Under the pieces are notes generated by a model that was given only the letters and a program-made list of their open reading frames with translations, was not told the DNA's origin and did no database searches. Below are positions 8,484 through 16,524 of a stretch of DNA of 64,000 nt, piece by piece; position 1 is the first letter of the stretch, and every line of letters begins with the position of its first letter. The position numbers and the translations under genes are program-made. The stretch is from Candidatus Eiseniibacteriota bacterium. GTDB taxonomy: Bacteria > Joyebacterota > Joyebacteria > Joyebacterales > Joyebacteraceae. The stretch covers positions 1 through 64,000 of the forward strand of contig JAUXGN010000005.1 of NCBI GenBank assembly GCA_030622115.1, written 5' to 3'.

Positions 8484-9407
8484 TCAATTCGCTCGTATCA
8501 GGGCACTCGCAAAGATCCCCGGGTCGAACACCTCTATATCGTCGATGCCTTCCCCCAACCCCACGAGATGGACGGGAATCGCGAGTTCCCGCGCGATCGC
8601 CACAGCGATCCCACCCCTGGCCGTCCCGTCCAGCTTGGTCAGAGCGATCCCGCTGATCTCAACTGCATCATGAAACAGCCTGGCCTGTGAAAGGGCGTTC
8701 TGACCCGTGTTGGCGTCGATAACCAGCAGAACCTCGTGAGGAGCCCCCGGCATTCGCTTCCCCAGCACACGTCGGATCTTGGTCAATTCCTCAAGCAGGT
8801 TCTTCTGTGTGTGAAGTCGCCCGGCCGTGTCGACTATGAGCACGTCGGTGTCGCGAGCGATGGCAGCACTCAGAGCATCGAAGGCCACAGAAGCGGAATC
8901 GCCGCCCTCCTCACCCGCAATGAACTGCGAACCACTGCGCTCGGCCCAGATGCTCAACTGTTCACGCGCGGCAGCCCGGAACGTGTCGGCAGCTGCCAGC
9001 ATGACGCTCCGTCCTGCACGTCTCTCAAGCGCCGCCAGCTTCCCTGTTGTTGTCGTCTTCCCGGTTCCGTTGACGCCGACCACCATGATGACGTGCGGCC
9101 GCGCACGCTCAAGCCCGTTCCGCATCGTTCCGGCCTGCCTGAGCACCTGCTCGATATCGCGTGCGATGAGATCCACTGCCGCGTCGACACCGCCCGATGA
9201 GATCTTCGCGGTGTTGCTCCTCAGGAGTTCCACGAGGCTGAGCGCGGTCTCGACTCCTACATCCGCGGCGATCAACGTTTCCTCAATAGACTCCAGCGCG
9301 TTCTCGTCGAGTGCTTGAGAATTGCCGAGCGCGCTCCTCAGGCCCTCCAGGATAGCAGTTCGGGTCTTCCCGAGGCCGCTAAGCAGCCTCGTAAGCGATC
9401 TCCTCAC
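8484..9407 (-). CDS. ftsY: Signal recognition particle receptor FtsY
   Basis: SRP GTPase that docks the SRP-ribosome complex at the membrane. NG-domain motifs are all visible: GVNGTGKTTTTGKLA (G1), DTFRAAAREQL (G2), DTAGRLHT (G3), TKLDGTARGG (G4) and GLGEGIDD. The acidic A domain is minimal. I place the start at GTG 9407, because GAGG lies six bases upstream and this gives the usual short N-terminus (RRSLTRLLSGLGKTR). An ATG at 9431 and a TTG at 9449 are possible. The start overlaps the end of smc, which suggests translational coupling. The matching SRP RNA is in this window near 47044-47295. Confidence 0.95.
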   Translation of the reverse strand: MRRSLTRLLSGLGKTRTAILEGLRSALGNSQALDENALESIEETLIAADVGVETALSLVELLRSNTAKISSGGVDAAVDLIARDIEQVLRQAGTMRNGLERARPHVIMVVGVNGTGKTTTTGKLAALERRAGRSVMLAAADTFRAAAREQLSIWAERSGSQFIAGEEGGDSASVAFDALSAAIARDTDVLIVDTAGRLHTQKNLLEELTKIRRVLGKRMPGAPHEVLLVIDANTGQNALSQARLFHDAVEISGIALTKLDGTARGGIAVAIARELAIPVHLVGLGEGIDDIEVFDPGIFASALIRAN

Positions 9408-12400
9408 TCTCAGCCTCGTTCCTCGCAGCATCAAGTCGCACAGAGACAACCTTGGAGATCCCCGACTCCTCCATCGTGACGCCGTAGAGCCGGTCGGTGG
9501 CCTGCATGGTGACCTTGTTGTGGGTGATAACGATGAACTGTGTCCGGTCGGCGAACTCTCGCAGCATCCGAATGAAACGCTTCACGTTTGCGTCGTCAAG
9601 CGGCGCGTCCACCTCATCGAGTATGCAGAAAGGCGAGGGTTTCACCATGTAGATAGCGAAAAGGAGTGCGATCGCCGTGAGCGCCCGCTCACCGCCTGAC
9701 AGCAAGCTGAGCCGTCCCAGCTTCTTCCCGCCCGGGCTGGCAACGATCTCGATGGGCGAGTCAAGAGGATTGCCGGGCTCAAGAAGCCTGAGATCCGCCT
9801 CACCTCCCTCGAACAGGCGTGAAAACATCCTCGTGAAGTTCCGACGGACAAGCTCAAACGTCTTTACAAACATCTCCTTCGCTGTTGCATTAATCTCCTC
9901 AATGGTCTCAGCGAGCATAGTGCGCGCCTTCTCGAGATCCTCGTACTGCGCCGTCAGGAACTCAAGCCTCTTGCTCTCCTCGTCATATTCATCAAGCGCA
10001 AGTAGATTGACCGGTCCCATCGATCGGAGCCTTGCCTTCAGCCGCTCGGATTCCACTCTTGCAGCCTCGACATCGAACGACGCTTCATCAGCCGACGCTT
10101 CCTCGGGCGAGTCGGCATCGCGACCGGCAAGACTTGCGATCTCGATTCCGTAGTCCTCGCGGATGCGATCCGCGAGCGCTTCACATCTTCCCCTGAGCTC
10201 TGTGTCTCTGAGCTCTATCTCGTGCAGCTCTCTCTGGAGTCGGTCGCGAGACTCACGCGCCTCACTGTTGGCCTCAGCAATGCTCTCGATCCTGCCGCGA
10301 AGAGAGCGTGACTCGCTGCCCGTGCTCTCGCAGCGAGCCCTGAGATCGTCCCTGGTGAGTTGCAGCTCTCCGAGATTCCTGTCATCCTCCTCGATCTTTG
10401 AGGCAAGCTCCTCAGCGACTCGAACATGCTCAGTGCGCTCAGCGGTCTTCCTCTCGATCGCAGATCGAGAGGCCGTAGCCGTCTCAGCAAGCTGCATTCG
10501 CTCGGCTCTCAACTGTCTGAGATTCCCCTGCGAAGACGCCACAGCGACCTCGGCCGACCTCTGTGCCTCAAGGGCCCTCTCTCTTGTCTTCTCAACATCC
10601 TCGAAGTTCCTCTGCAGCACATCAAGACGTTCTCCTACCTCATCCTCTCCCCTCGACAAACCGGCCAATCGCTCTGCGATGCCAGTGATATCCCTTCTGG
10701 TTGCCGCCATTCTGTCGGCGAGGCCGTCCCGGCGAGAGGCCAGATCATCGGCCTTCTCAGCGAGACTTGTTCTTGCAAGTTCAAGCTCCGTGACCCTTCT
10801 CTTCGCGTCCCAGAGATCCGCTTCCGCCTGCTCGACGAGAGCTCCCGCCGACCTGGCGTCCGTCGACATGCGCTCGACGGACGATGAGTGGTCTGAAACG
10901 GCCCTCATCGCCTTGTCGAGTTCCGACTCCAGCCTGATCTCGTCCTGTCGCGCGTTCAGAACGCGTTCGCGTCTTCTGAGAAGTCCCGCGTCATCACTTG
11001 GCAGCCGGCCTCCACCGATGAGACCCGACGAGGAGACTATTTCGCCATTCAGCGTGACGAATGCGAGGCCCGTACTGTCGGAGCGGTGTGCCAAACGCGC
11101 AGCATGGTCGAGATTCTCGACCACGACTGACCCCTCAAGAAGGAACCATGCAAGTGTGCGATGCTCATCTGCGCACGTCACGAATTGCTCACAGCTGCCG
11201 ATGACACCCTCACTCGAGAGGATCTCACTCGGGATATCTCGATGGGTCATAGCACCAAGTTCGCGGAGCGGAAGGAATGTGGCTCTGCCAAGTCCGCGCT
11301 TGGCAAGATGCGCGATACCCGCACGTGCCGACGAGATATCGCTCGTCACGACGTACTGCACGGCGCCGCCCAGAGCAGCCTCGAGAGCGCGGGCCATCGA
11401 TGGTTCGACGTCAAGGATGTCTGCGACCGTCCCGAGCAGCCCCGCAATCTCATGGGATCTGTCGGAAAGAAGGGCACGAACGCCATCCTGATACCCGCCG
11501 TAGCCGTCCCGGATCTCGGTTAGCAGTTCAAGCTTGTGCCGCGCCGATGCCAGCTCGCCTCCAACCCTTGCCTCTCTTTCGCGAGCACTCAGCAGTTCCT
11601 CGCGGGTCCTGTCCAGGTCCGCAGAGTTCGTCTTCTCGCCGGCGCGCGCAACTCTGGATGAGTCGATGAGCACCTTCTCATCCTCCAGAGCTTCGAGGAT
11701 GCCCATTTCCTTCTCCGACAAATCCGCACGCGCTGAAGCCAGCGCCTCCTCGATACCTACGTGTTCATTCATGAGGTCATCGAGTCTCGCACGGAAGCTC
11801 TCCAGCTCGCCCTTGATTCCCGCTGAGCTCTCGAGTCCCTCGAGCTTTGTCTGCTTCTGACCTGCGACATCCGTCTGGAGGGTCCTGTACTCCCTCTCAA
11901 TGTTCTTGAGGAGGGTGGATCTTTCGAGCAGCTTCGCCTCGAGTTCCTGTGCCGCAGCTGCTGCGCTTTCCACATCGGCTTCGAGCCGTTCCGTCTTCTC
12001 CTGGGCCAGAGAGAGATCCGCTCTGGAATCGGTCAGCTCCACATCAAGCTCTTCGGCGCGAAGCCGCGATGACCTCGTCCGCTCGCGCGCCACGAGCAGG
12101 CCGTCGGCAAGATCCCGTGTCCGAGCTTCGAATTCGATAAGCTGCGCGTCGAGGGTCGTCAGCGCTTCATCTCTCTCGCGCAGGTCGACTCGTATGGCAG
12201 CCGTTGTCTCCTCGTCACCCTTCAGGATCTCCTCAATGGCGCCGAGTTCTTCCCTCAGGACGACTGCACGCTCGTGCGACCCATTTCGGATCTGATCCCA
12301 TTCAGCGTAGTCGCGCTTGCCGAGAAGGAGCTCCATGCGTGTGAGTTCGTCGGCGTAGCGCCGATGCCTCCGAGCCTGCGAGAGCTGCCTCTTGAGGGAA

Positions 12401-13008
12401 CGGACCTGCTTCTCCACTTCCCCGATGATGTCTGCCATGCGCTGCATGTCGGATTCTGTCGCAGCAAGTTTGTTCTGCGCTGATCGCTTCCGGACCTTGT
12501 ACTTCATTATCCCGGCGGCCTCTTCGAACATGAAGCGGCGATGTCCGGCAGAATCGGAGAGAACCGAGTCGACCATCTTGCGCTCGATCAAGGAGTAGGT
12601 CCGTGTGCCTATGCCCGTGTCGAGAAAGAGGTCGCGGATGTCGCGGAGGCGACATGTCGACTTGTTGATTGAGTACTCGCTCTCGCCCGACCGATAGATC
12701 TTCCGGCCGATGAGGATCTTGGCGTAGTCGGTCGGGAGGTAGCCGGCGCTATTGTCTATGGTCAGTGTGACTTCGGCTCGTCCCAGGCGCTTGCGCGCCT
12801 TCGTACCATCGAAGATCACATCGGACATGCTGGCGCCGCGAAGCTCGTTAGCGCTCTGCTCCCCAAGCACCCATCGTATTGCGTCGGCGACGTTGGTCTT
12901 GCCGCATCCGTTCGGTCCGACCACTCCCGTGATACCCGGGCCGAACTCGAGCGACAGCTTCTGCGCAAACGACTTGAAACCGAAGATCTGCAGCTTCTCG
13001 AGATGCAC
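9379..13008 (-). CDS. smc: Chromosome segregation protein SMC
   Basis: Encodes 1,209 residues, the full family length. Walker A is at the N-terminus (GVVGPNGCGKTN), followed by IRWVLGEQSAN. Two long coiled-coil arms flank a hinge at about 515-680 (GLLGTVADILDVEP through GLIGGG). The C-terminal head carries the ABC signature (LSGGERALTAIALLFAI) and Walker B (CILDEVDAPLDDAN). It is the ATPase of the bacterial condensin. The start is GTG 13008 with AGGAGG six bases before it. The stop is TAG, which shows that TAG is an ordinary stop in this genome. scpA and scpB are not in the window. Confidence 0.97.
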   Translation of the reverse strand: MHLEKLQIFGFKSFAQKLSLEFGPGITGVVGPNGCGKTNVADAIRWVLGEQSANELRGASMSDVIFDGTKARKRLGRAEVTLTIDNSAGYLPTDYAKILIGRKIYRSGESEYSINKSTCRLRDIRDLFLDTGIGTRTYSLIERKMVDSVLSDSAGHRRFMFEEAAGIMKYKVRKRSAQNKLAATESDMQRMADIIGEVEKQVRSLKRQLSQARRHRRYADELTRMELLLGKRDYAEWDQIRNGSHERAVVLREELGAIEEILKGDEETTAAIRVDLRERDEALTTLDAQLIEFEARTRDLADGLLVARERTRSSRLRAEELDVELTDSRADLSLAQEKTERLEADVESAAAAAQELEAKLLERSTLLKNIEREYRTLQTDVAGQKQTKLEGLESSAGIKGELESFRARLDDLMNEHVGIEEALASARADLSEKEMGILEALEDEKVLIDSSRVARAGEKTNSADLDRTREELLSAREREARVGGELASARHKLELLTEIRDGYGGYQDGVRALLSDRSHEIAGLLGTVADILDVEPSMARALEAALGGAVQYVVTSDISSARAGIAHLAKRGLGRATFLPLRELGAMTHRDIPSEILSSEGVIGSCEQFVTCADEHRTLAWFLLEGSVVVENLDHAARLAHRSDSTGLAFVTLNGEIVSSSGLIGGGRLPSDDAGLLRRRERVLNARQDEIRLESELDKAMRAVSDHSSSVERMSTDARSAGALVEQAEADLWDAKRRVTELELARTSLAEKADDLASRRDGLADRMAATRRDITGIAERLAGLSRGEDEVGERLDVLQRNFEDVEKTRERALEAQRSAEVAVASSQGNLRQLRAERMQLAETATASRSAIERKTAERTEHVRVAEELASKIEEDDRNLGELQLTRDDLRARCESTGSESRSLRGRIESIAEANSEARESRDRLQRELHEIELRDTELRGRCEALADRIREDYGIEIASLAGRDADSPEEASADEASFDVEAARVESERLKARLRSMGPVNLLALDEYDEESKRLEFLTAQYEDLEKARTMLAETIEEINATAKEMFVKTFELVRRNFTRMFSRLFEGGEADLRLLEPGNPLDSPIEIVASPGGKKLGRLSLLSGGERALTAIALLFAIYMVKPSPFCILDEVDAPLDDANVKRFIRMLREFADRTQFIVITHNKVTMQATDRLYGVTMEESGISKVVSVRLDAARNEAESEEIAYEAA

Positions 13009-13016
13009 GTCTCCTC

Positions 13017-14570
13017 CTACTTTCCGGAATCCAGATCCATCGTCGGCTCACGAAGTCTCTCAATCCACGCACCTTCGTATCCAAGTTCCCGTACTGTCTC
13101 AAGAAGATCCGTTGCTTCACCTACTGTTCCAAAACCCGCATCGATTGCTACTCTGTACCAGACTCCCGACTCCTCAAGGTCAACCGCGACGAGAGCCGCG
13201 GGAAGGCCGGATTTCAGCAATGCGCCCATGTCGTAGTGTGCGGCGGTCTCTCGCTTGTGCGAACTGGTGAAGATGACATAGTGCCCCACGGACGCCGGCG
13301 TCCAGTAGAACGCAGATTCTGCATCTTCAGGGAGGGAAGCACGTGACCCCACACTGGTGTGATTCGCTGGTTCCTCATCTGCCGCATTATCATCACGCGC
13401 TCGCGCAAGCTCGTTATCGGGCATGCCCTCGATCGGCTCTTGAGCAGAAGCGATCGGCGCGATGGCGGCATCCGCGGTGCGTTCAGGCTCAGGCGCGCCT
13501 TGCGACGTCTCGAGTGCTCTTCCGCCTTCCTCTGGTTCTTGAGCGGCCCCGTGCCAGAAGATCCGGTACTGCCATCCAACGGCCAGGATTGCGACAATCA
13601 GTACTGTGACAAGTGGAATCCACGAGCGGCCTCGCCTTCGCACCCTCACAACAGCATCGGCGCTGACCGGCTCCCGCGCTGTGACCACGGCGCCTGTGAC
13701 GTTGGTTTCCGCGTGTGTGCCGGCGTCCTCATCATCAGGAGCGACATCGGCGGCGGCTGCTTCCTCGCGGGTTCCCCTGTCGGAGACAGTGTCATCGGAG
13801 GCGACATCATTGGGAATCGCGTTTCCGGAGTCCACTCCAGTGGAAGCGACTCCATCGGGAGGTCCTTCATCTACGGGCACGTCCTCTTGAGAGACGGTCT
13901 CTGTGATCTGCACACGTCGCTCCTCGTGAGGAGGAACGCCCGGGATGCTCACGAGAAGCCGCATGACGTTTCTGAGTCCGGGGCGGACCGAGTCAGTGCT
14001 GACCTCCTCGACAGACGAGATATCTCCTACCGTGCGGCCGACTGCAACCACAGAGTCGAGAACCCACAGAGCGCGCTCCACATCATCCCGAGGAAGAACC
14101 ACAAGGACGAGAGCTCCATCACGGGCAAGTTTATCGAGAACGACGCGGAAGGCGTCGGCGCCAAGCACGCGATTCCTGGATATCGCGCGCGACCCCGCCG
14201 TCACCAGGTTTACGCTCGTGGCCAGAGTCCGGCGTGCCACGATCGACGTCGAAACACCGAATGCGACGGCGTCGACAAGGCCCTCGTCACCATCATCAAG
14301 AAGCGCCTTGGCAATGACCGGATTCTCGATACACGCATCGACCAGAGTGACCTGCCGCCCTCTGGCGCCCATCCAGGCAGCGACCATTGAAGCGATAGAC
14401 GCCGTCAGCAGCGTGTCGCTTCCTGAAACGCCCACGATTGAACCCCTGCACTTCAGAAGAGCTTCCTCGACGTCAGGCATCCATCCCCCGACGAGGTCGT
14501 CAAGGACGGGTCTCACCGGAATCGGCCATTCTGGAGCCTCGCGGAGGGAGATCTCGACTGTGCCGGCCAT
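13017..14570 (-). CDS. MinD-like pseudo-ATPase with transmembrane segment and SPOR domain
   Basis: Encodes 517 residues from ATG 14570, chosen for GGAG upstream. The N-terminal 210 residues resemble a ParA/MinD or tyrosine-kinase-type P-loop fold (VDACIENPVIAKAL and a later ARDGALVLVVLPRDD strand). The loop reads GVSGSDTLLTAS and lacks the GK[ST] lysine, so nucleotide hydrolysis is doubtful. A low-complexity acidic linker leads to one transmembrane helix (IPLVTVLIVAILAVGW, about 317-335). After a further linker a SPOR domain (about 425-507) follows, the fold that binds denuded peptidoglycan at division sites. Topology would put SPOR in the periplasm. It lies between selA and smc and may link envelope and chromosome events. 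Function is inferred from domain order. Confidence 0.65.
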   Translation of the reverse strand: MAGTVEISLREAPEWPIPVRPVLDDLVGGWMPDVEEALLKCRGSIVGVSGSDTLLTASIASMVAAWMGARGRQVTLVDACIENPVIAKALLDDGDEGLVDAVAFGVSTSIVARRTLATSVNLVTAGSRAISRNRVLGADAFRVVLDKLARDGALVLVVLPRDDVERALWVLDSVVAVGRTVGDISSVEEVSTDSVRPGLRNVMRLLVSIPGVPPHEERRVQITETVSQEDVPVDEGPPDGVASTGVDSGNAIPNDVASDDTVSDRGTREEAAAADVAPDDEDAGTHAETNVTGAVVTAREPVSADAVVRVRRRGRSWIPLVTVLIVAILAVGWQYRIFWHGAAQEPEEGGRALETSQGAPEPERTADAAIAPIASAQEPIEGMPDNELARARDDNAADEEPANHTSVGSRASLPEDAESAFYWTPASVGHYVIFTSSHKRETAAHYDMGALLKSGLPAALVAVDLEESGVWYRVAIDAGFGTVGEATDLLETVRELGYEGAWIERLREPTMDLDSGK

Positions 14571-14601
14571 CAGTTCACTCCGTTTCCCATGTTCGCATAG
14601 A

Positions 14602-16023
14602 TCATCCGTCATCATCAATCACCGCCTCTGCAACGGCGTCGATCAGGATCGAGTCCTGCTCTCTGGGCACCGTTCTCAGATCGAGGAGAAGGGTCTCCCC
14701 TGTGGTTCGTCCAATCACGGGCGGATGCCCGGCGCGCAACCTTGCGGAGAGCGACGCGGCGGAGCAGCCGAAATCGGCCAGCTCCAATCCGACGCTCGAT
14801 ATCTCACTTCCAGGCACCGCTCCTCCTCCAACACGCGCCGTGAGTTCACAGACTCTTACCACCGCTCTCGTCCCAACGCGTTTCTGCAAGCGCAGAGTCG
14901 CGTCCCCGGACCTGGCATGGAGTTCCTCCACAGAACTCGCCATCATGCGCAGGACCGGTATCTCTGTCGATTCAAGACCGTTCAGATAAAGGCCGAGCGT
15001 CGCCTGCAGCGCTGCCAGTATCTGTTTGCCGGGTCTCAGAGCTCGCATCAGTGGGTTCTTTCTCATTCTCGCGATCGTATCGGCCTTGCCGACCGCGATT
15101 CCGGCCTGTGGCCCGCCGAGCATCTTGTCCCCGCTGAAGGTCACCACGTCCGCGCCCGCTGACACGCTCTCTCCCACCGTCATCTCCCCGGGCATCTTGA
15201 GGACGTCGGCATCCACCAGCGCGCCGCTCCCGAGATCGTGGATTACGGGGATACCCCATCTGTCGCCGAGCCGCGTCAGGTCCCGGATGTCGACGCGCTC
15301 CACAAAACCCTCGATAGAGTAGTTGCTCCAGTGAGCGCTCAAGAGAGCGCCGGTCCGACGGTTGAGAGCGTCTTCGAAATCAGCGAGTGAAGTTCGATTG
15401 GTCGTTCCCACTTCGACCATGGTTGCTCCGCCTCGCTCAAAGACCTCGGGCAGACGGAACGAAGCACCTATCTCGATCAACTCACCTCGAGAGACGATCA
15501 CCTCACGGCCAAGCGCCAGCGTGTTGATGGCCAGGAGCACGGCCGCCGCGTTGTTGTTTACGACCAGCGCATCCTCCGCACCGGTCAGAATGCACAAGGC
15601 GTCGAGCACCAAGAGGTCGCGTTTGCCTCTCGTTCCCTGAACAAGGTCGTACTCGAGATTCGAGTATCCACCTGCTGTCTCTGCGATGGCTTCAAGCGCA
15701 GCTGACGCAAGCGGCGAGCGGCCGAGATTCGTGTGCAGGATTACTCCAGTCGCATTCAAGACGGGCAAGAGAGCCCTCAGATCAAGCGTCTTCACCTCGC
15801 GTTCGACCTCGGCAAGGATTGACCGCCGCATCTCCTCGAAGGCACTTCCGTAGGAATGCTTTCCTGACTGGATCGAAGCGCGCGCACCGGCAATGACTCT
15901 CTGCACAGAGCGCGTAATCACGCTCCGTGGGTGTCCCTCTCCGAGACCAGACGAATCCAGATGCTTCAAGGCGGATTCAACAGAGGGAATCGCCCGTAGT
16001 ACGTCGCCCCGTGTGTCGTGCAA
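14602..16023 (-). CDS. selA: L-seryl-tRNA(Sec) selenium transferase
   Basis: Encodes 473 residues, full length for SelA, the PLP enzyme that converts seryl-tRNA(Sec) to selenocysteyl-tRNA(Sec). The pyridoxal lysine is in SGDKMLGGPQAGIAVG, and HTNLGRSPL and RRTGALLSAHWSNYSIEGF match the family. The start is a TTG at 16023, which gives the expected RAIPSVESALKHLD N-terminus; no better start is visible. It implies that the organism makes selenoproteins by TGA recoding. selB, selD and tRNA-Sec are not in this window. It is followed by the SPOR protein after 31 bases. Confidence 0.95.
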   Translation of the reverse strand: MHDTRGDVLRAIPSVESALKHLDSSGLGEGHPRSVITRSVQRVIAGARASIQSGKHSYGSAFEEMRRSILAEVEREVKTLDLRALLPVLNATGVILHTNLGRSPLASAALEAIAETAGGYSNLEYDLVQGTRGKRDLLVLDALCILTGAEDALVVNNNAAAVLLAINTLALGREVIVSRGELIEIGASFRLPEVFERGGATMVEVGTTNRTSLADFEDALNRRTGALLSAHWSNYSIEGFVERVDIRDLTRLGDRWGIPVIHDLGSGALVDADVLKMPGEMTVGESVSAGADVVTFSGDKMLGGPQAGIAVGKADTIARMRKNPLMRALRPGKQILAALQATLGLYLNGLESTEIPVLRMMASSVEELHARSGDATLRLQKRVGTRAVVRVCELTARVGGGAVPGSEISSVGLELADFGCSAASLSARLRAGHPPVIGRTTGETLLLDLRTVPREQDSILIDAVAEAVIDDDG

Positions 16024-16318
16024 AGCCGTCTTCCCCAGTGTTGTGCGAGAGGCCTGAGGGCCACATCAGCCGCAGGCAAGTACACCTCCCCGACTCTCGG
16101 AAACATTCCGGCAGTGGGCCAGCGCCGTCAGATTATCCCGCTATATCGCAGCTGGTCAAGAGATTTCGGGCATGCGCGCTGCACGAGCTGATTCGCACTA
16201 TGCGATGTAACAGACCACCGTACACAGCACATCGCCTGGAAGCGGCAGATCAGGGAGGTGATCCTTCACCGGAGATCGCCTGCGGAGGGGGCGCACATGT
16301 ACGTGTCACGGGCGTTTT
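16024..16318. other. Intergenic region between divergent selA and the sigma-54-driven gene
   Basis: These 295 bases separate divergently transcribed genes and contain no convincing coding frame. The promoter of selA must lie here, on the minus strand, but no clear -35/-10 pair stands out. Upstream activator sites for the sigma-54 promoter at 16319 could also lie here. I did not find a strong palindrome. Confidence 0.4.
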
Positions 16319-16335
16319 TGGCACATCGCTTGCAT
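16319..16335 (+). promoter_or_regulatory. Sigma-54 (-24/-12) promoter
   Basis: TGGCAC-N5-TTGCAT matches the RpoN consensus TGGCACG-N4-TTGCW with one mismatch and exact spacing. GG is at 16320-16321 and GC at 16332-16333. Transcription would begin near 16344 and give a leader of about 180 bases before the gene at 16525. A bacterial enhancer-binding protein would be needed; none is in the window. Confidence 0.65.
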
Positions 16336-16344
16336 CTTGGTCCC

Positions 16345-16524
16345 CGTGAGAGCCTGAGAAGAAGACACTTGCTCTGAACGGAGCGCGCGGAAGGAGGCGA
16401 ACTGGACACAGCTAAGGGCGACCCCGGATCATCCGGGACCGGCGGAAACGCCGGATTGGTGGCAGAGGGAGGCAGTGCCTCCAACAGTTCTGAGAAGGAT
16501 CAGCTGACGACAAGGAGAGGACCC
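16345..16524 (+). other. Structured 5' leader of the secreted-protein mRNA
   Basis: Three compact GC-rich hairpins follow one another within about 80 bases: CCCCGGATCATCCGGG, then CCGGCG-GAAA-CGCCGG with a GNRA-type tetraloop, then GGAGGCAGTGCCTCC. The ribosome site AAGGAG is at about 16512. The density of stable stems suggests a structured RNA or protein-binding leader. It does not match the c-di-GMP, cobalamin, SAM or glycine riboswitch cores that I can recall. Function unknown. Confidence 0.4.

Noticed and set aside
10163-11491. Long open frame (442 codons) on the plus strand opposite smc
   Set aside because: It is a shadow of the coiled-coil region: rich in Ser, Arg and Leu, no domain, no ribosome site, and fully covered by the clear SMC frame on the other strand.
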